This document shows positions 49,027-57,888 of a DNA stretch of 64,000 bases, piece after piece. A model generated the notes under the pieces. The model saw only the letters and a list, made by a program, of their open reading frames with translations. It was not told the origin of the DNA and did not search any database. Position 1 is the first letter of the stretch, and the number at the start of each line of letters is the position of its first letter. The translations under genes were made by a program, and so were the position numbers. The stretch is from Williamsia muralis (lineage in GTDB: Bacteria; Actinomycetota; Actinomycetes; Mycobacteriales; Mycobacteriaceae): positions 1,240,001-1,304,000 of the forward strand of contig NZ_PEBD01000010.1 in assembly GCF_002735905.1 (NCBI RefSeq), written 5' to 3'.

Positions 49027-50499
49027 ATGAGTGATTCGCAGGTCCGCGTCCGTTTCTGTCCATCACCGACCGGCACCCCCCACGTCGGTTTGGTGCGCAC
49101 CGCGCTGTTCAACTTTGTCCACGCGCGGCACACCGGCGGCACCTTCGTGTTCCGGATCGAGGACACCGACGCTGCACGAGACAGCGAGGAGTCGTATCAG
49201 TCCTTGCTCGACGCCCTTCGCTGGCTCGGGCTCGAGTGGGACGAGGGCCCCGAGGTCGGTGGCCCTTACGGGCCGTACCGTCAGTCGCTGCGCAAGGCAC
49301 AGCATCTCGACGTGGTCGCCAAGCTGCTCGAGGCCGGCGAAGCGTATGAGGCCTTCTCGACGGCCGACGAGGTCGAGGCCCGTCACAAGGCGGCCGGCCG
49401 CGACCCCAAACTGGGTTACGACAACTTTGACCGCACGCTGACCGATGAGCAGAAGCAGGCCTACCGCGACGAAGGCCGAACCTCGGTGGTGCGTCTGCCG
49501 ATGCCCGACCGGGACATCGAGTGGGACGATTTGGTGCGCGGCCGCACGGTGATCCGGGCGGGCACGGTCCCCGACTTCGCCTTGACGCGCGGCAACGGTG
49601 ATCCGTTGTACACGTTGGTCAATCCGGTCGACGACGCCTTGATGAACATCACTCACGTACTGCGGGGCGAGGATCTGCTGTCGTCCACGCCGCGCCAGAT
49701 CGCGCTGTACGAGGCGCTAGCCCGGATCGGAATCGCAAAGCGCACACCAGAATTCGGTCACCTTCCATTCGTGATGGGCGAAGGTAACAAGAAGCTGTCG
49801 AAGCGCGACCCGGAATCGAGTCTGTTCCACCACCGCGACCGGGGATTCATCCCCGAGGGGCTGCTGAATTATCTGGCGCTACTCGGCTGGGGCATCGCCG
49901 ACGATCACGACATCTTCACCCTCGACGAGATGATCGCGGCGTTCGACATCCGTCAGGTCAACTCCAATCCGGCCCGGTTCGACCAGAAGAAGGCCGACGC
50001 AATCAACGCCGAGCACATTCGACGCTTGGCTCCGGACGACTTCGCCGACCGGCTGCGCACGTACCTGGTCTCCGCTGGGCTGCTGACCCAGCCTGTGGAC
50101 GACAAACAGTTCACCGTGGTCGCCGATCTGGTGCAGACCCGCATCCAGGTTCTCGGTGACGCATGGGGTCTGATGGCGTTCCTCTATGTTCCCGACAGCG
50201 ACTTCGCCATCGACGAGACGGCTGCGCGCAAGAACCTGGGCGCCGATGCCGGACCGGTGCTCGACGCCACCATCGCCGCTCTGAGCGCTTTGGACGAGTG
50301 GACCACCCCCGCGATCGAGGCGGGCCTCAAAGATGCGTTGGTGGACAAGCTGGAGCTCAAGCCGCGCAAGGCGTTCGGTCCGGTGCGGGTGGCGGTGACG
50401 GGGTCCCACATCAGCCCGCCACTGTTCGAGTCGCTCGAGCTGCTCGGCGAGGCGCGCAGTCTCGAGCGTTTGCGGCAAGCTCGGGCAAACTTCTGCTGA
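49027..50499 (+). CDS. gltX: Glutamyl-tRNA synthetase (likely non-discriminating)
   Basis: The 490-residue class I synthetase has the HIGH-equivalent motif SPTGTPHVG near residue 15 and the KMSKS equivalent [10 protein letters not shown]. The C-terminal helical domain binds the anticodon. The genome region encodes GatCAB and tRNA-Gln, and no glutaminyl-tRNA synthetase is seen here, so the enzyme probably charges both tRNA-Glu and tRNA-Gln with glutamate. Both tRNA genes lie just downstream. Confidence 0.96.
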   Translation: MSDSQVRVRFCPSPTGTPHVGLVRTALFNFVHARHTGGTFVFRIEDTDAARDSEESYQSLLDALRWLGLEWDEGPEVGGPYGPYRQSLRKAQHLDVVAKLLEAGEAYEAFSTADEVEARHKAAGRDPKLGYDNFDRTLTDEQKQAYRDEGRTSVVRLPMPDRDIEWDDLVRGRTVIRAGTVPDFALTRGNGDPLYTLVNPVDDALMNITHVLRGEDLLSSTPRQIALYEALARIGIAKRTPEFGHLPFVMGEGNKKLSKRDPESSLFHHRDRGFIPEGLLNYLALLGWGIADDHDIFTLDEMIAAFDIRQVNSNPARFDQKKADAINAEHIRRLAPDDFADRLRTYLVSAGLLTQPVDDKQFTVVADLVQTRIQVLGDAWGLMAFLYVPDSDFAIDETAARKNLGADAGPVLDATIAALSALDEWTTPAIEAGLKDALVDKLELKPRKAFGPVRVAVTGSHISPPLFESLELLGEARSLERLRQARANFC

Positions 50500-50520
50500 A
50501 AACCCGTTCTGAGCTGGCGA

Positions 50521-50549
50521 TTGTAGGTTCTGGCGGGGGGTTTGATACC
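50521..50549 (+). promoter_or_regulatory. Candidate tRNA promoter
   Basis: -35 TTGTAG (50521-50526), 17-base spacer, -10 GATACC (50544-50549), about 45 bases before tRNA-Gln. Confidence 0.5.
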
Positions 50550-50600
50550 CTTCTTTTCGGCGCTTTTCCGGCGGTCACAAGCGGCTTGGAAAGCACCCAT

Positions 50601-50672
50601 TGGGGTATGGTGTAATTGGCAACACAGCGGTTTCTGGTACCGCCATTCTAGGTTCGAGTCCTGGTACCCCAG
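50601..50672 (+). tRNA. tRNA-Gln (anticodon CTG)
   Basis: The acceptor arms TGGGGTA and TACCCCA pair; the D arm, anticodon stem GCGGT/ACCGC with loop TTCTGGT, and T arm with GGTTCGAGTCC all fit. The anticodon is CTG, reading CAG. No CCA is encoded; the discriminator base is G. Confidence 0.96.
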
Positions 50673-50700
50673 CGGTTCACAGCGCAGCTGTGACAGTTCT

Positions 50701-50773
50701 GGCCCCGTCGTCTAGCGGCCTAGGACGCCGCCCTCTCAAGGCGGTAGCGCGGGTTCGAATCCCGTCGGGGCTA
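50701..50773 (+). tRNA. tRNA-Glu (anticodon CTC)
   Basis: The acceptor GGCCCCG pairs with CGGGGCT (first pair G-U). The anticodon stem CCGCC/GGCGG holds loop CTCTCAA, so the anticodon is CTC. The T arm GCGGGTTCGAATCCCGT is typical. It is 28 bases after tRNA-Gln, probably cotranscribed. Confidence 0.97.
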
Positions 50774-50782
50774 CAACAGAAG

Positions 50783-50825
50783 GACCCTCTCACCTGCAAC
50801 GCAGGGGAGAGGGTCTTTTCTTTTG
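50783..50825 (+). terminator. Intrinsic terminator of the tRNA operon
   Basis: GACCCTCTC pairs with GAGAGGGTC around an inner small stem (CCTGC/GCAGG) and is followed by TTTTCTTTT. Confidence 0.9.
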
Positions 50826-50872
50826 GGTCGTGGCAGCAAAGTTGTCGGGCCGGCAGAGTCTGGCTCCCCGAT

Positions 50873-51904
50873 TCATTCGGTGGGCGGTGTGGAAATACGA
50901 ACGGCCCCGATGGGATGCCAGGCCAAGGAGCCGTTTTCGAAGTCCTGTGCTCGGCCGCCGTTGTACTCGTACTCGTTGGACACCGGCCAACCCAGCTCAC
51001 CGGTTTCGGCCCCTCGGCGGTAGTAGGCGTCGCCGATCACGCCGTGAACATGGTGTCCGGGGTCGTCTCCCAATTTGCGGAACACGACGCCGCGTTCGAA
51101 CGCCTGGATGTCGCCCACCCCCGCCACGTAGGTGTGACCCTGCACGGGGTATCCCAGAGGACCGTTCTCCCAGTTCAATCCGGCCCAGTACTCGAAGATG
51201 CGCATGTTCACCGCATGTGCGCCGAACCGCGGGTGCCAGTAGATATAGCCGGCGCGGAACTTCGCGTACCTGCCTGCGCCGTCTGATCCGCAGATCATCT
51301 CCCCGGGCGTCTCACGTTCTCCCAGCCAAAAACCCGCGACCTTCTGGACCTCATCGATCTGGTTGACCGCCGGCGGTGTCGGGCCTCGGTTGATCTGTTG
51401 CTGGACGTCTTGCCGAAAAGCGTCCATGTCGATGCCGCCCGGGTCCCACTTCCCCTGCGAGCGGCCGGCCCATTCCTTGTGACCGATGACGCGGTCTGCG
51501 CCCAGTCCGAGCTGACGGCAGGTCGCTGCACACACCTTCACGTAAGCCCAGTACTGCGCCGCGGACCATCCTTCGGTGCCGCTGTTCTCCGCCTCGATCC
51601 CGATGGAGACCCGGTTGGCGTCATCGGTGGGAATGCCGGGCCAGTCGCCAGGACCGGCATGCCATGCGATGCCCGCGCCCACAACCGTCGCGACGCCGTT
51701 GCGGGCAAGGTGTATCTGGGAACTCAGGCCCAACTCAGGATGCTCGGCGATGGATCGGGGACTGGCGTTACCGCCGGTGTGGTGTGCCATGACATGGGTG
51801 ATCTGGCCGAAATCGCCGTGGCCGCGGTCACGCCAGCCCGGATACTCCACGGTCTCCACACCCTCTGCGCGCAGAACGTCGGCGAGCCAGACGGGATCTG
51901 CCAC
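50873..51904 (-). CDS. N-acetylmuramoyl-L-alanine amidase with LGFP repeats
   Basis: The 343-residue protein has an amidase_2/PGRP domain in its first 190 residues: ITHVMAHHTGG with a zinc His, HLARNGVATVVGAGIAWHAGPG, and a late VIGHKEWAGRSQGKWDPGG with His and Lys. After it come LGFP-type repeats (GLNWENGPLGYPV, TGELGWPVSNEYEY, GSLAWHP), which tie proteins to the cell wall or arabinogalactan. No signal peptide is visible from the GTG at 51904, which has a good AAGGAG site, so release may need lysis or another route, as for phage endolysins. It probably forms an operon with the next 76-residue gene. Confidence 0.87.
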   Translation of the reverse strand: MADPVWLADVLRAEGVETVEYPGWRDRGHGDFGQITHVMAHHTGGNASPRSIAEHPELGLSSQIHLARNGVATVVGAGIAWHAGPGDWPGIPTDDANRVSIGIEAENSGTEGWSAAQYWAYVKVCAATCRQLGLGADRVIGHKEWAGRSQGKWDPGGIDMDAFRQDVQQQINRGPTPPAVNQIDEVQKVAGFWLGERETPGEMICGSDGAGRYAKFRAGYIYWHPRFGAHAVNMRIFEYWAGLNWENGPLGYPVQGHTYVAGVGDIQAFERGVVFRKLGDDPGHHVHGVIGDAYYRRGAETGELGWPVSNEYEYNGGRAQDFENGSLAWHPIGAVRISTPPTE

Positions 51905-51942
51905 GGCAGCGTCTCCTTGGTGTCTTGTCGGGTGCGGTCGCG

Positions 51943-52173
51943 TCAGAGAGGTTGGGCGACGTGGAACACCATCCAGGCCGCCCAACGCCCCGGTTGCACC
52001 GCGAGCGTGGTGATCTCCACCTGGCCGTCCATCACGATAGGAACGTTGACGAACGCTTGCGCTCGAACGCCTTCGGCGAGCCAGGTCTGGATCGAGTCGG
52101 GGTCGGCATCGTGATGAAGCCGGTAGTTCAACTCGCGACCAGAGTCCGAGACGAGGCGCAGATAGTGCACCAT
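51943..52173 (-). CDS. Small hypothetical protein
   Basis: I do not recognise this 76-residue protein. It starts MVHYLRLVSDSGRELNY with an excellent GAGGAGGTACCG ribosome site, is rich in aromatic residues and ends GRWAAWMVFHVAQPL. It looks like a compact beta-rich fold. The stop is 38 bases before the amidase start, in the same direction, so the two are probably cotranscribed. Confidence 0.65.
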   Translation of the reverse strand: MVHYLRLVSDSGRELNYRLHHDADPDSIQTWLAEGVRAQAFVNVPIVMDGQVEITTLAVQPGRWAAWMVFHVAQPL

Positions 52174-52317
52174 CGGTACCTCCTCGAGTACGGGGTCAAC
52201 TCGATGAGCGTACAAAAGCCGTCGGACAGCTGAGTGGCTCCACCACGTGTGCGTCTCCGATGCCGTCGATTGGGCGACGAGTTGAAGAAAGCGACGTTGC
52301 TGACGCAGGATTGGCCA

Positions 52318-52542
52318 ATGACCAAGAAGATGACGAAGAACGAGCTGCTCACCGAACTCGACCTGAGAATCGGATCATCATCACCGGACATGCCGGGGAC
52401 GTCATCGACAACCAGCGCCACAGAGAGTGCGGACGACATCCATGCCAGGGACGCGAAATTGTCGTCGTGGCGCGATCAGGTCCAGAATGCCACCGACGGT
52501 GACCCGGTCCTGGACGAGATCGCCGCGCACCTGGCCGAGTGA
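52318..52542 (+). CDS. Small hypothetical acidic protein
   Basis: This 74-residue frame begins MTKKMTKNELLTEL, has a low-complexity Ser/Thr/Ala middle and an acidic C-terminal helix (DPVLDEIAAHLAE). A weak CAGGA site precedes the ATG. Divergent from the 76-residue gene. The composition is plausible for a real small protein, but there is no recognisable domain. Confidence 0.5.
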   Translation: MTKKMTKNELLTELDLRIGSSSPDMPGTSSTTSATESADDIHARDAKLSSWRDQVQNATDGDPVLDEIAAHLAE

Positions 52543-52570
52543 TCACACACCCGGCGGTCGGTGCACGCGA

Positions 52571-53077
52571 TCACTGCTGGTTCAGGAACTCAGCTGTGCT
52601 GCCGGCCAACGGGATCTCGGGCATACCCAGCTTGCGATGATCCCAACTGCGGACGCGGTCGGATGAGACCCGGACCGCCACGCGCTTGTTCATCATCTGG
52701 TCCACGAACGGTCGCATCTCTTCGGTGTACGGGCCGTTGTACCGTTCCCACACACTGATCCCGACCTTCAGGATGGTGTCGGGATCGTCGTGGATCGATG
52801 CCGTGCCTTCGATCGCGACGCCGCGGAGTTTGTCGTAGGTGAGGCCGTCTTCGATCATCACGGTGCAGATCGGGTTGCGGCGCACGTTCACCGCCTTCTG
52901 TGATTTGGCCTTGGTCTCGAACCAGATCTCGCCGTCGATCACCGCGTACCACATCGCGACGAGGTGAGGCCTGCCCTGAGCGGACACCGTTGCCAGTGTC
53001 GCGGTTCGGCTCTGGACGATGAACGTCGAGATCTCGTCCTCGCTCATGACAATCTTGCCGCGCTCGTTCGTACCCAC
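52571..53077 (-). CDS. PPOX-fold (pyridoxamine oxidase-like) F420/flavin-binding protein
   Basis: The 168-residue protein has the split-barrel FMN/F420 fold: IVQSRTATLATVSAQGRPHLVAMWYAVIDGEIWFETKAKSQKAVNVRRNPICTVMIEDGLTYDKLRGVAIEGTA. The family is often F420-dependent in Mycobacteriales; F420 synthesis (fbiD) is encoded at 60 kb. The GTG at 53077 has an AGAGG region before it, and an ATG at 53047 is an alternative start. Position agrees with Rv2991. Substrate unknown. Confidence 0.85.
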   Translation of the reverse strand: MGTNERGKIVMSEDEISTFIVQSRTATLATVSAQGRPHLVAMWYAVIDGEIWFETKAKSQKAVNVRRNPICTVMIEDGLTYDKLRGVAIEGTASIHDDPDTILKVGISVWERYNGPYTEEMRPFVDQMMNKRVAVRVSSDRVRSWDHRKLGMPEIPLAGSTAEFLNQQ

Positions 53078-53145
53078 TCGGTGCCCTCTCGCCGCGGGAG
53101 AGTGATGGGTCGACGACCCTCAATCTCCATCTCAGATGAACGTGT

Positions 53146-53152
53146 TCTCACA
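53146..53152 (-). promoter_or_regulatory. TGTGAGA word upstream of the PPOX gene
   Basis: On the minus strand TGTGAGA follows GCATTAGTG. The same word lies at the iclR start (53881-53887), so both may be sites for the IclR protein. This is weak inference. Confidence 0.35.
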
Positions 53153-53166
53153 CACTAATGCCCGCG

Positions 53167-53886
53167 CTACAGCCGCTTGTTGATCGCATCGGCGGCAGCC
53201 AGCAGGTCAGCGGCCCATCGCGATCCCGGACGCCGGCCCATACGGTCGATGGGGCCGGATACCGAGATCGCCGCGATCACCTCACCGCCGGGGCTGCGAA
53301 CCGGGGCGGACACACTCGCCACGCCGGGCTCGCGTTCTCCGACGCTCTGTGCCCAGCCGCGTCGTCGCACCTCGAGCAGTGTTCGCTCGCTGAATCCGTT
53401 CTCTCCCAACAACAGTCGCGCGGTCGCCGGATCAGCCCAGGCAAGAAGGACCTTCGCTCCAGAACCGGCGTTCATCGGCAGACGTGCGCCGACCGGGACC
53501 GTGTCCCGAAGCCCCGACGGCGGTTCGATCGCCGCGACACAGATGCGGTCGGCACCCTCGCGGCGGTAGAGCTGCACACTTTCGCCGGTGATCTCGCGAA
53601 GCCTCGGCAGCACCAGGGCTGCGGCCTCGCGGACCGTGTCGGTGGCACCGGCCGCCAATTCGCCCAAGACCGGACCGGGGCACCACAAGCCGGATGTGTT
53701 GCGTGCCAGCAGTCGATGGGTCTCGAGGCCGACCGCCAGTCGGTGCGCGGTGGCGCGGGGTAGGCCGGTGCGTGAACAGAGCTCTCCCAGATTGCACGGG
53801 CCCTCGGCGACGGCGTGCAGAACTGCAACGGATTTGTCCAGAACACCGATGCCACTGGAGGTGGCCGATGCGGTATCATTTCTCAC
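53167..53886 (-). CDS. IclR-family transcriptional regulator (LtbR-like)
   Basis: The 239-residue regulator has an N-terminal winged helix (VLDKSVAVLHAVAEGPCNLGELCSRTGLPRATAHRLAVGLETHRLL) and a GAF-like C-terminal effector domain (SGAKVLLAWADP, VASVSAPVRSPGGEVIAAISVSGP). Divergent from leuC. In C. glutamicum the IclR protein LtbR represses leuB and leuCD (established), so the same role is likely here. GTG start at 53886; the intergenic region is only 59 bases. Confidence 0.9.
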   Translation of the reverse strand: MRNDTASATSSGIGVLDKSVAVLHAVAEGPCNLGELCSRTGLPRATAHRLAVGLETHRLLARNTSGLWCPGPVLGELAAGATDTVREAAALVLPRLREITGESVQLYRREGADRICVAAIEPPSGLRDTVPVGARLPMNAGSGAKVLLAWADPATARLLLGENGFSERTLLEVRRRGWAQSVGEREPGVASVSAPVRSPGGEVIAAISVSGPIDRMGRRPGSRWAADLLAAADAINKRL

Positions 53887-53896
53887 AAGCCGATAC

Positions 53897-53910
53897 TATG
53901 CTCTCGCATA
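53897..53910. promoter_or_regulatory. Inverted repeat in the iclR-leuC gap
   Basis: TATGC-TCTC-GCATA lies mid-way between the two divergent starts, next to a TGTGAGA word. It is the best candidate operator for the IclR regulator. Confidence 0.45.
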
Positions 53911-53945
53911 CTGAGATGCCAGCCCCAACTCGGTAAGACAGAAAA

Positions 53946-55394
53946 GTGGTGATTGTGGTGACCGACCGTCCGATGACCCTGGCCGAAAAGGTCTGGGAAG
54001 AGCATGTTGTGGTTCGCGGTGAGGGAGAGGGATCCTCGCGCAACCCCGACTTGATCTACATCGATCTACATCTCGTGCACGAGGTGACCAGTCCGCAGGC
54101 ATTCGACGGGCTCCGCCTGGCGAACCGTCCGGTGCGCAGGCCCGACCTCACGATCGCGACCGAGGACCACAACGTCCCGACGGTCGACATCGACAAGGTC
54201 ATCGCCGACCCCATCTCGCGCTTGCAGGTGGACACCCTCCGTCGCAACTGCGAAGAGTTCGGTATCCGACTGCATTCGATGGGCGACGCCGAACAGGGCA
54301 TCGTCCACATCATCGGTCCACAGCTCGGACTCACCCTGCCGGGTATGACAGTGGTCTGCGGCGACAGCCACACCTCGACCCACGGCGCCTTCGGTGCGAT
54401 CGCGATGGGCATCGGCACCTCCGAGGTCGAACACGTCATGGCAACTCAGACTTTGTCGTTGCGCCCCTTCAAGACAATGGCGATCACCGTCGACGGCGAG
54501 CTGCCGCCCGGCGTGACGAGCAAGGACCTGATCTTGGCGATCATTGCCAAGATCGGCACCGGCGGAGGACAGGGCTACGTCCTCGAGTACCGCGGATCGG
54601 CGATCGAGAAGCTGTCGATGGAAGCACGGATGACCGTGTGCAACATGTCGATTGAGGCCGGCGCCCGCGCGGGTCTTATCGCTCCCGACGACACCACGTT
54701 CGAGTTCATCAAGGGCCGTCCGCACGCCCCGCAGGGTGCCGATTGGGACGCAGCGGTGGAGAATTGGCGACAACTGCGTACCGACCCGGACGCTGTCTTC
54801 GATGCCGAGGTGCACATCGATGCGGCGTCGCTGACACCGTTCGTCACCTGGGGGACCAACCCCGGACAGGGTGCGCCCCTCGGTGCGACGGTGCCCGACC
54901 CAGCTGAGATGACCGACGAGGGGCAGGCTGCCTCGGCGCAGAAGGCGCTCGAATACATGGATTTGAAGCCGGGAACCCCACTGCGCGAGGTGGAGGTGGA
55001 CACCGTCTTCGTCGGATCGTGCACCAACGGGCGCATCGAGGACCTGCGTGCGGTGGCCGAGATCCTCGACGGTCGCAAGATCGCCGACGGGATGCGCATG
55101 CTGATCGTCCCCGGGTCCACCCGTGTGCGGCTGCAGGCCGAGCAGGAGGGCCTCGGTGAGATATTCGATGCCGCAGGCGCACAGTGGCGACAGGCGGGGT
55201 GCTCGATGTGTCTGGGGATGAACCCGGACCAGCTGGCGCCAGGGGAACGGTGTGCGTCCACATCGAACCGGAATTTCGAAGGGCGACAGGGCAAGGGCGG
55301 CCGAACCCACCTGGTCTCACCGGCGGTGGCGGCGGCCACCGCGATCCGAGGTCGGCTTTCTGCGCCCACGGATCTGCCCGATCCCGCCCGATAA
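53946..55394 (+). CDS. leuC: 3-isopropylmalate dehydratase large subunit
   Basis: The 482-residue aconitase-family subunit carries the 4Fe-4S cluster: Cys in [12 protein letters not shown] and the pair in [39 protein letters not shown] is the classic signature. The start is probably GTG 53946 or GTG 53958 ([18 protein letters not shown]); the sequence cannot decide. leuD follows after 30 bases. Confidence 0.95.
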   Translation: MVIVVTDRPMTLAEKVWEEHVVVRGEGEGSSRNPDLIYIDLHLVHEVTSPQAFDGLRLANRPVRRPDLTIATEDHNVPTVDIDKVIADPISRLQVDTLRRNCEEFGIRLHSMGDAEQGIVHIIGPQLGLTLPGMTVVCGDSHTSTHGAFGAIAMGIGTSEVEHVMATQTLSLRPFKTMAITVDGELPPGVTSKDLILAIIAKIGTGGGQGYVLEYRGSAIEKLSMEARMTVCNMSIEAGARAGLIAPDDTTFEFIKGRPHAPQGADWDAAVENWRQLRTDPDAVFDAEVHIDAASLTPFVTWGTNPGQGAPLGATVPDPAEMTDEGQAASAQKALEYMDLKPGTPLREVEVDTVFVGSCTNGRIEDLRAVAEILDGRKIADGMRMLIVPGSTRVRLQAEQEGLGEIFDAAGAQWRQAGCSMCLGMNPDQLAPGERCASTSNRNFEGRQGKGGRTHLVSPAVAAATAIRGRLSAPTDLPDPAR

Positions 55395-55424
55395 ATCCCA
55401 CAGGCCGAAAAGAAAGAACAGACG

Positions 55425-56033
55425 ATGGAACCGATCACCACGCACACCGGCATCGGTGTCCCGATGCGCAGGGGCAACGTCGACACCGATCAGATCATCC
55501 CGGCGGTCTACCTGAAGCGGGTGACTCGCACGGGCTTTGAGGACGGTTTGTTCGCCGCGTGGCGCAACGACCCCGATTTTGTCCTCAACACCGAGCCCTA
55601 CAACCGCGGCTCTGTGCTCGTGGCCGGGCCCGATTTCGGCACCGGTTCGTCGCGCGAGCACGCCGTCTGGGCGTTATCCGACTTCGGATTTCGGGTTGTC
55701 ATCTCGTCGAGATTCGCCGATATCTTCCGCGGGAACGCCGGAAAAGCGGGTTTGGTGGCTGCCCAGGTGGAGCAGTCGGACGTCGAACTGCTCTGGAAAC
55801 GGCTCGAAGAGCAGCCGGGACTGGAATTGACGGTGAGCCTTGAAGATCAGACCGTCACCGCAGGGGACCTAGTGGTGCGCTTTGCAATTGATGAGTACAC
55901 AAGGTGGCGTCTGATGGAGGGTCTGGACGACATCGGACTGACATTACGGCAGGTCGAAGCCATTTCTGCGTATGAAAAGGTAAGGCCCGTATGGAAACCG
56001 AAAACCCTGCCGGTCCCTCCCTCGGGAGCCTGA
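55425..56033 (+). CDS. leuD: 3-isopropylmalate dehydratase small subunit
   Basis: The 202-residue swivelling subunit completes isopropylmalate isomerase. Markers are [34 protein letters not shown] and [20 protein letters not shown]. The ATG is preceded by a GAAAAGAAAG stretch. It forms an operon with leuC. Confidence 0.95.
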   Translation: MEPITTHTGIGVPMRRGNVDTDQIIPAVYLKRVTRTGFEDGLFAAWRNDPDFVLNTEPYNRGSVLVAGPDFGTGSSREHAVWALSDFGFRVVISSRFADIFRGNAGKAGLVAAQVEQSDVELLWKRLEEQPGLELTVSLEDQTVTAGDLVVRFAIDEYTRWRLMEGLDDIGLTLRQVEAISAYEKVRPVWKPKTLPVPPSGA

Positions 56034-56135
56034 AGCCGGCCTCTGACGTAACCTGTTAGAGGACAAACCTTTCGCCACGCCGGGTGAATTTGGCGTGGAT
56101 CGTGGACGTTTTGCCATTTGACGTTTACCGTGTCC

Positions 56136-56162
56136 TGTAGCTGGCCCAAAGTGGGCCAACAG
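56136..56162 (+). promoter_or_regulatory. Stem-loop in the hup 5' leader
   Basis: TGGCCCA-AAG-TGGGCCA (56142-56158) is a perfect 7-3-7 hairpin flanked by CTGT and ACAG that can extend it. It lies just before the GGAGG ribosome site of hup. A possible -35 box TTGACG is at 56118-56123. A role in translation control or RNA stability is possible. Confidence 0.5.
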
Positions 56163-56180
56163 TTTGCGGAGGTTGAATCC

Positions 56181-56858
56181 ATGAACAAGGCAGAGCTCAT
56201 CGAGGAACTGACAAAGAAGTTGGGGACCGATCGCCGGACGGCTACAGATGCCGTTGAGCACATCGTCGATACGATCGTTCGCGCTGTGAACAAAGGCGAG
56301 AGCGTCACGATCACCGGCTTTGGTGTTTTCGAAAAGCGTCGCCGCGCTGCACGGGTTGCCCGCAACCCCCGCACCGGTGAAACAGTCAAGGTCCGTCCGA
56401 CTTGGGTTCCGGCATTCCGTCCGGGCGCCCAGTTCAAGTTGGTGGTCTCCGGCAAGCAGAAGCTGAGCGCGTCGGGACCAGCAGTCAAGCGGGGCAGTGC
56501 AACTGCTTCGAGCAGTGCGCCGGCCAAGAAGACCGCCGCGAAGAAGGCGGCTCCGGCCAAGAAGGCGGCCACTCCGGCCAAGAAGGCGGCCACTCCGGCC
56601 AAGAAGACCGCCGCGAAGAAGACCACGGCAGCACCGGCCAAGAAGACTGCTGCCAAGAAGACCACGGCAGCACCGGCCAAGAAGACTGCTGCCAAGAAGA
56701 CCACGGCAGCACCGGCCAAGAAGACTGCTGCCAAGAAGACCACGGCAGCACCGGCCAAGAAGACTGCTGCCAAGAAGACCACGGCAGCACCGGCCAAAAA
56801 GACCGCTGCCAAGAAGGCTCCGGCCAAGAAGACCGCTGCAAAGCGCACAAGCAAGTAG
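56181..56858 (+). CDS. hup: Histone-like HU protein with lysine/alanine-rich C-terminal repeats
   Basis: The 225-residue nucleoid protein has a normal HU domain (residues 1-90: [53 protein letters not shown]) and a histone H1-like tail of PAKK and TAAKK repeats typical of mycobacterial HupB. The tail compacts DNA and also binds RNA or iron-linked partners in mycobacteria (established for HupB). The ATG has a GGAGG site. The tail is encoded by 39-base tandem repeats. A strong hairpin ends the gene. Confidence 0.96.
   Translation: MNKAELIEELTKKLGTDRRTATDAVEHIVDTIVRAVNKGESVTITGFGVFEKRRRAARVARNPRTGETVKVRPTWVPAFRPGAQFKLVVSGKQKLSASGPAVKRGSATASSSAPAKKTAAKKAAPAKKAATPAKKAATPAKKTAAKKTTAAPAKKTAAKKTTAAPAKKTAAKKTTAAPAKKTAAKKTTAAPAKKTAAKKTTAAPAKKTAAKKAPAKKTAAKRTSK
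56622..56816 (+). repeat. 39-base tandem repeats in hup
   Basis: Five 39-base units begin at 56622, 56661, 56700, 56739 and 56778 (each starts accacggcagca), encoding [13 protein letters not shown] repeats. The inner units are almost identical at the DNA level; the last diverges. Slippage could change tail length between strains. Confidence 0.9.
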
Positions 56859-56875
56859 CCAGACCAGCACCAGAC

Positions 56876-56918
56876 AAAACAAACCCCGGCGGACCTTCCC
56901 TCCGCCGGGGTTTGTTTT
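56876..56918. terminator. Terminator between convergent hup and mutT1
   Basis: A perfect 18-bp stem (56876-56893 with 56901-56918, loop CCTTCCC) is flanked by A- and T-rich ends on both strands, so it should work in both directions. Confidence 0.92.
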
Positions 56919-56964
56919 GTGTTGTGTGGCCCCGTTGCGGCAGGGCGACGCGGGAAGTCCGAGA

Positions 56965-57888
56965 TCAGGTGCCGGGGTTGCCGGGCAGTGGGCTGTCGAT
57001 GTGGTTGGCAGCAACCAATTTGCCGTCCAACAAAGAAAGCACCCACACGCTCGCCTTACGATTTCGTGCGGGCGGAAGCTTCACACCGTCGTGCGCCGAC
57101 CACCACTTCATCAGCGGCGGGATGACCTTGCCCTGACTGCACACGACATGGATCCCGCTCTCGCAACCGATCTCTCGGATCCGCCGCCGCCCCGGCTTGG
57201 GATCTTCGTTGAACGCTTCCTCGGCCAGGCTGGGTTCACTGATGATCGACACACCCAGCTCATCAGCAAGCGGTGCCACTGTCTGCTCGCACCGGACGCG
57301 GTCAGCGGAGTGCACGTGCGTGGGCCCGAACGCGAGCAGCTGTCCGAGCAATGCCTCGGACTGGGTTCGGCCGACCTTCTCCAACGGCCGAAGACGGTCA
57401 TCGCCGTGGTACCGAGATTTGCGGCCCGCCTTGGCGTGACGCACCAGCAGAACCGTATCGAGTCGTGCGGGAAGCTGTTCGAAAGTTGCCAGGACTTTCT
57501 GGTCCAGCCGGAAGGAAAGTTGCTCTGCGGCCGCTTCGATTGGCAGCCAACGTATTTCGTCAACCTCGTGGTTGGGTGTAAAGCTGCCACCGACCGCTTC
57601 GGCGGACCAGTAGTGCACGTGCTTGCGACCGGGTCCACGTAAGTCGTAGCTGACCATGCGTAGGTGCCGTACCAGCCGGACGTCGTAACCGGTCTCTTCT
57701 CTGATCTCCCGTACCGCAGTGCTGATCAACGTCTCGCCCGGCTCGACCTTGCCCTTCGGCAGGGTCCAGTCGTCGTACCGCGGGCGGTGGACGATCACGA
57801 CTTCGACGTCACCGGCGGAGTTCTCGCGCCACACGACTCCGCCGGCCGCGTAGACAACAGTGTTCTTGCCGTCTGCCGCTTTGCTCAC
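56965..57888 (-). CDS. mutT1: MutT1-type Nudix hydrolase fused to histidine phosphatase
   Basis: The 307-residue protein combines an N-terminal Nudix domain (box [23 protein letters not shown]) and a C-terminal histidine-phosphatase domain (LLVRHAKAG near residue 147). Mycobacterial MutT1 degrades 8-oxo-(d)GTP and dinucleoside polyphosphates (established). The GTG at 57888 overlaps the ppk stop. Cotranscribed with ppk and fbiD, it may link nucleotide cleaning to polyphosphate. Confidence 0.93.
   Translation of the reverse strand: MSKAADGKNTVVYAAGGVVWRENSAGDVEVVIVHRPRYDDWTLPKGKVEPGETLISTAVREIREETGYDVRLVRHLRMVSYDLRGPGRKHVHYWSAEAVGGSFTPNHEVDEIRWLPIEAAAEQLSFRLDQKVLATFEQLPARLDTVLLVRHAKAGRKSRYHGDDRLRPLEKVGRTQSEALLGQLLAFGPTHVHSADRVRCEQTVAPLADELGVSIISEPSLAEEAFNEDPKPGRRRIREIGCESGIHVVCSQGKVIPPLMKWWSAHDGVKLPPARNRKASVWVLSLLDGKLVAANHIDSPLPGNPGT

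Noticed and set aside
50873-52542. Prophage remnant around the amidase
   Set aside because: No integrase, capsid, tail or attachment-site duplication of the tRNA 3' end was found; kept only as a possible insertion.
56622-56816. Regular 39-base repeats as a possible CRISPR array
   Set aside because: There are no spacers; the repeats are contiguous, in frame and encode the lysine-rich HU tail.
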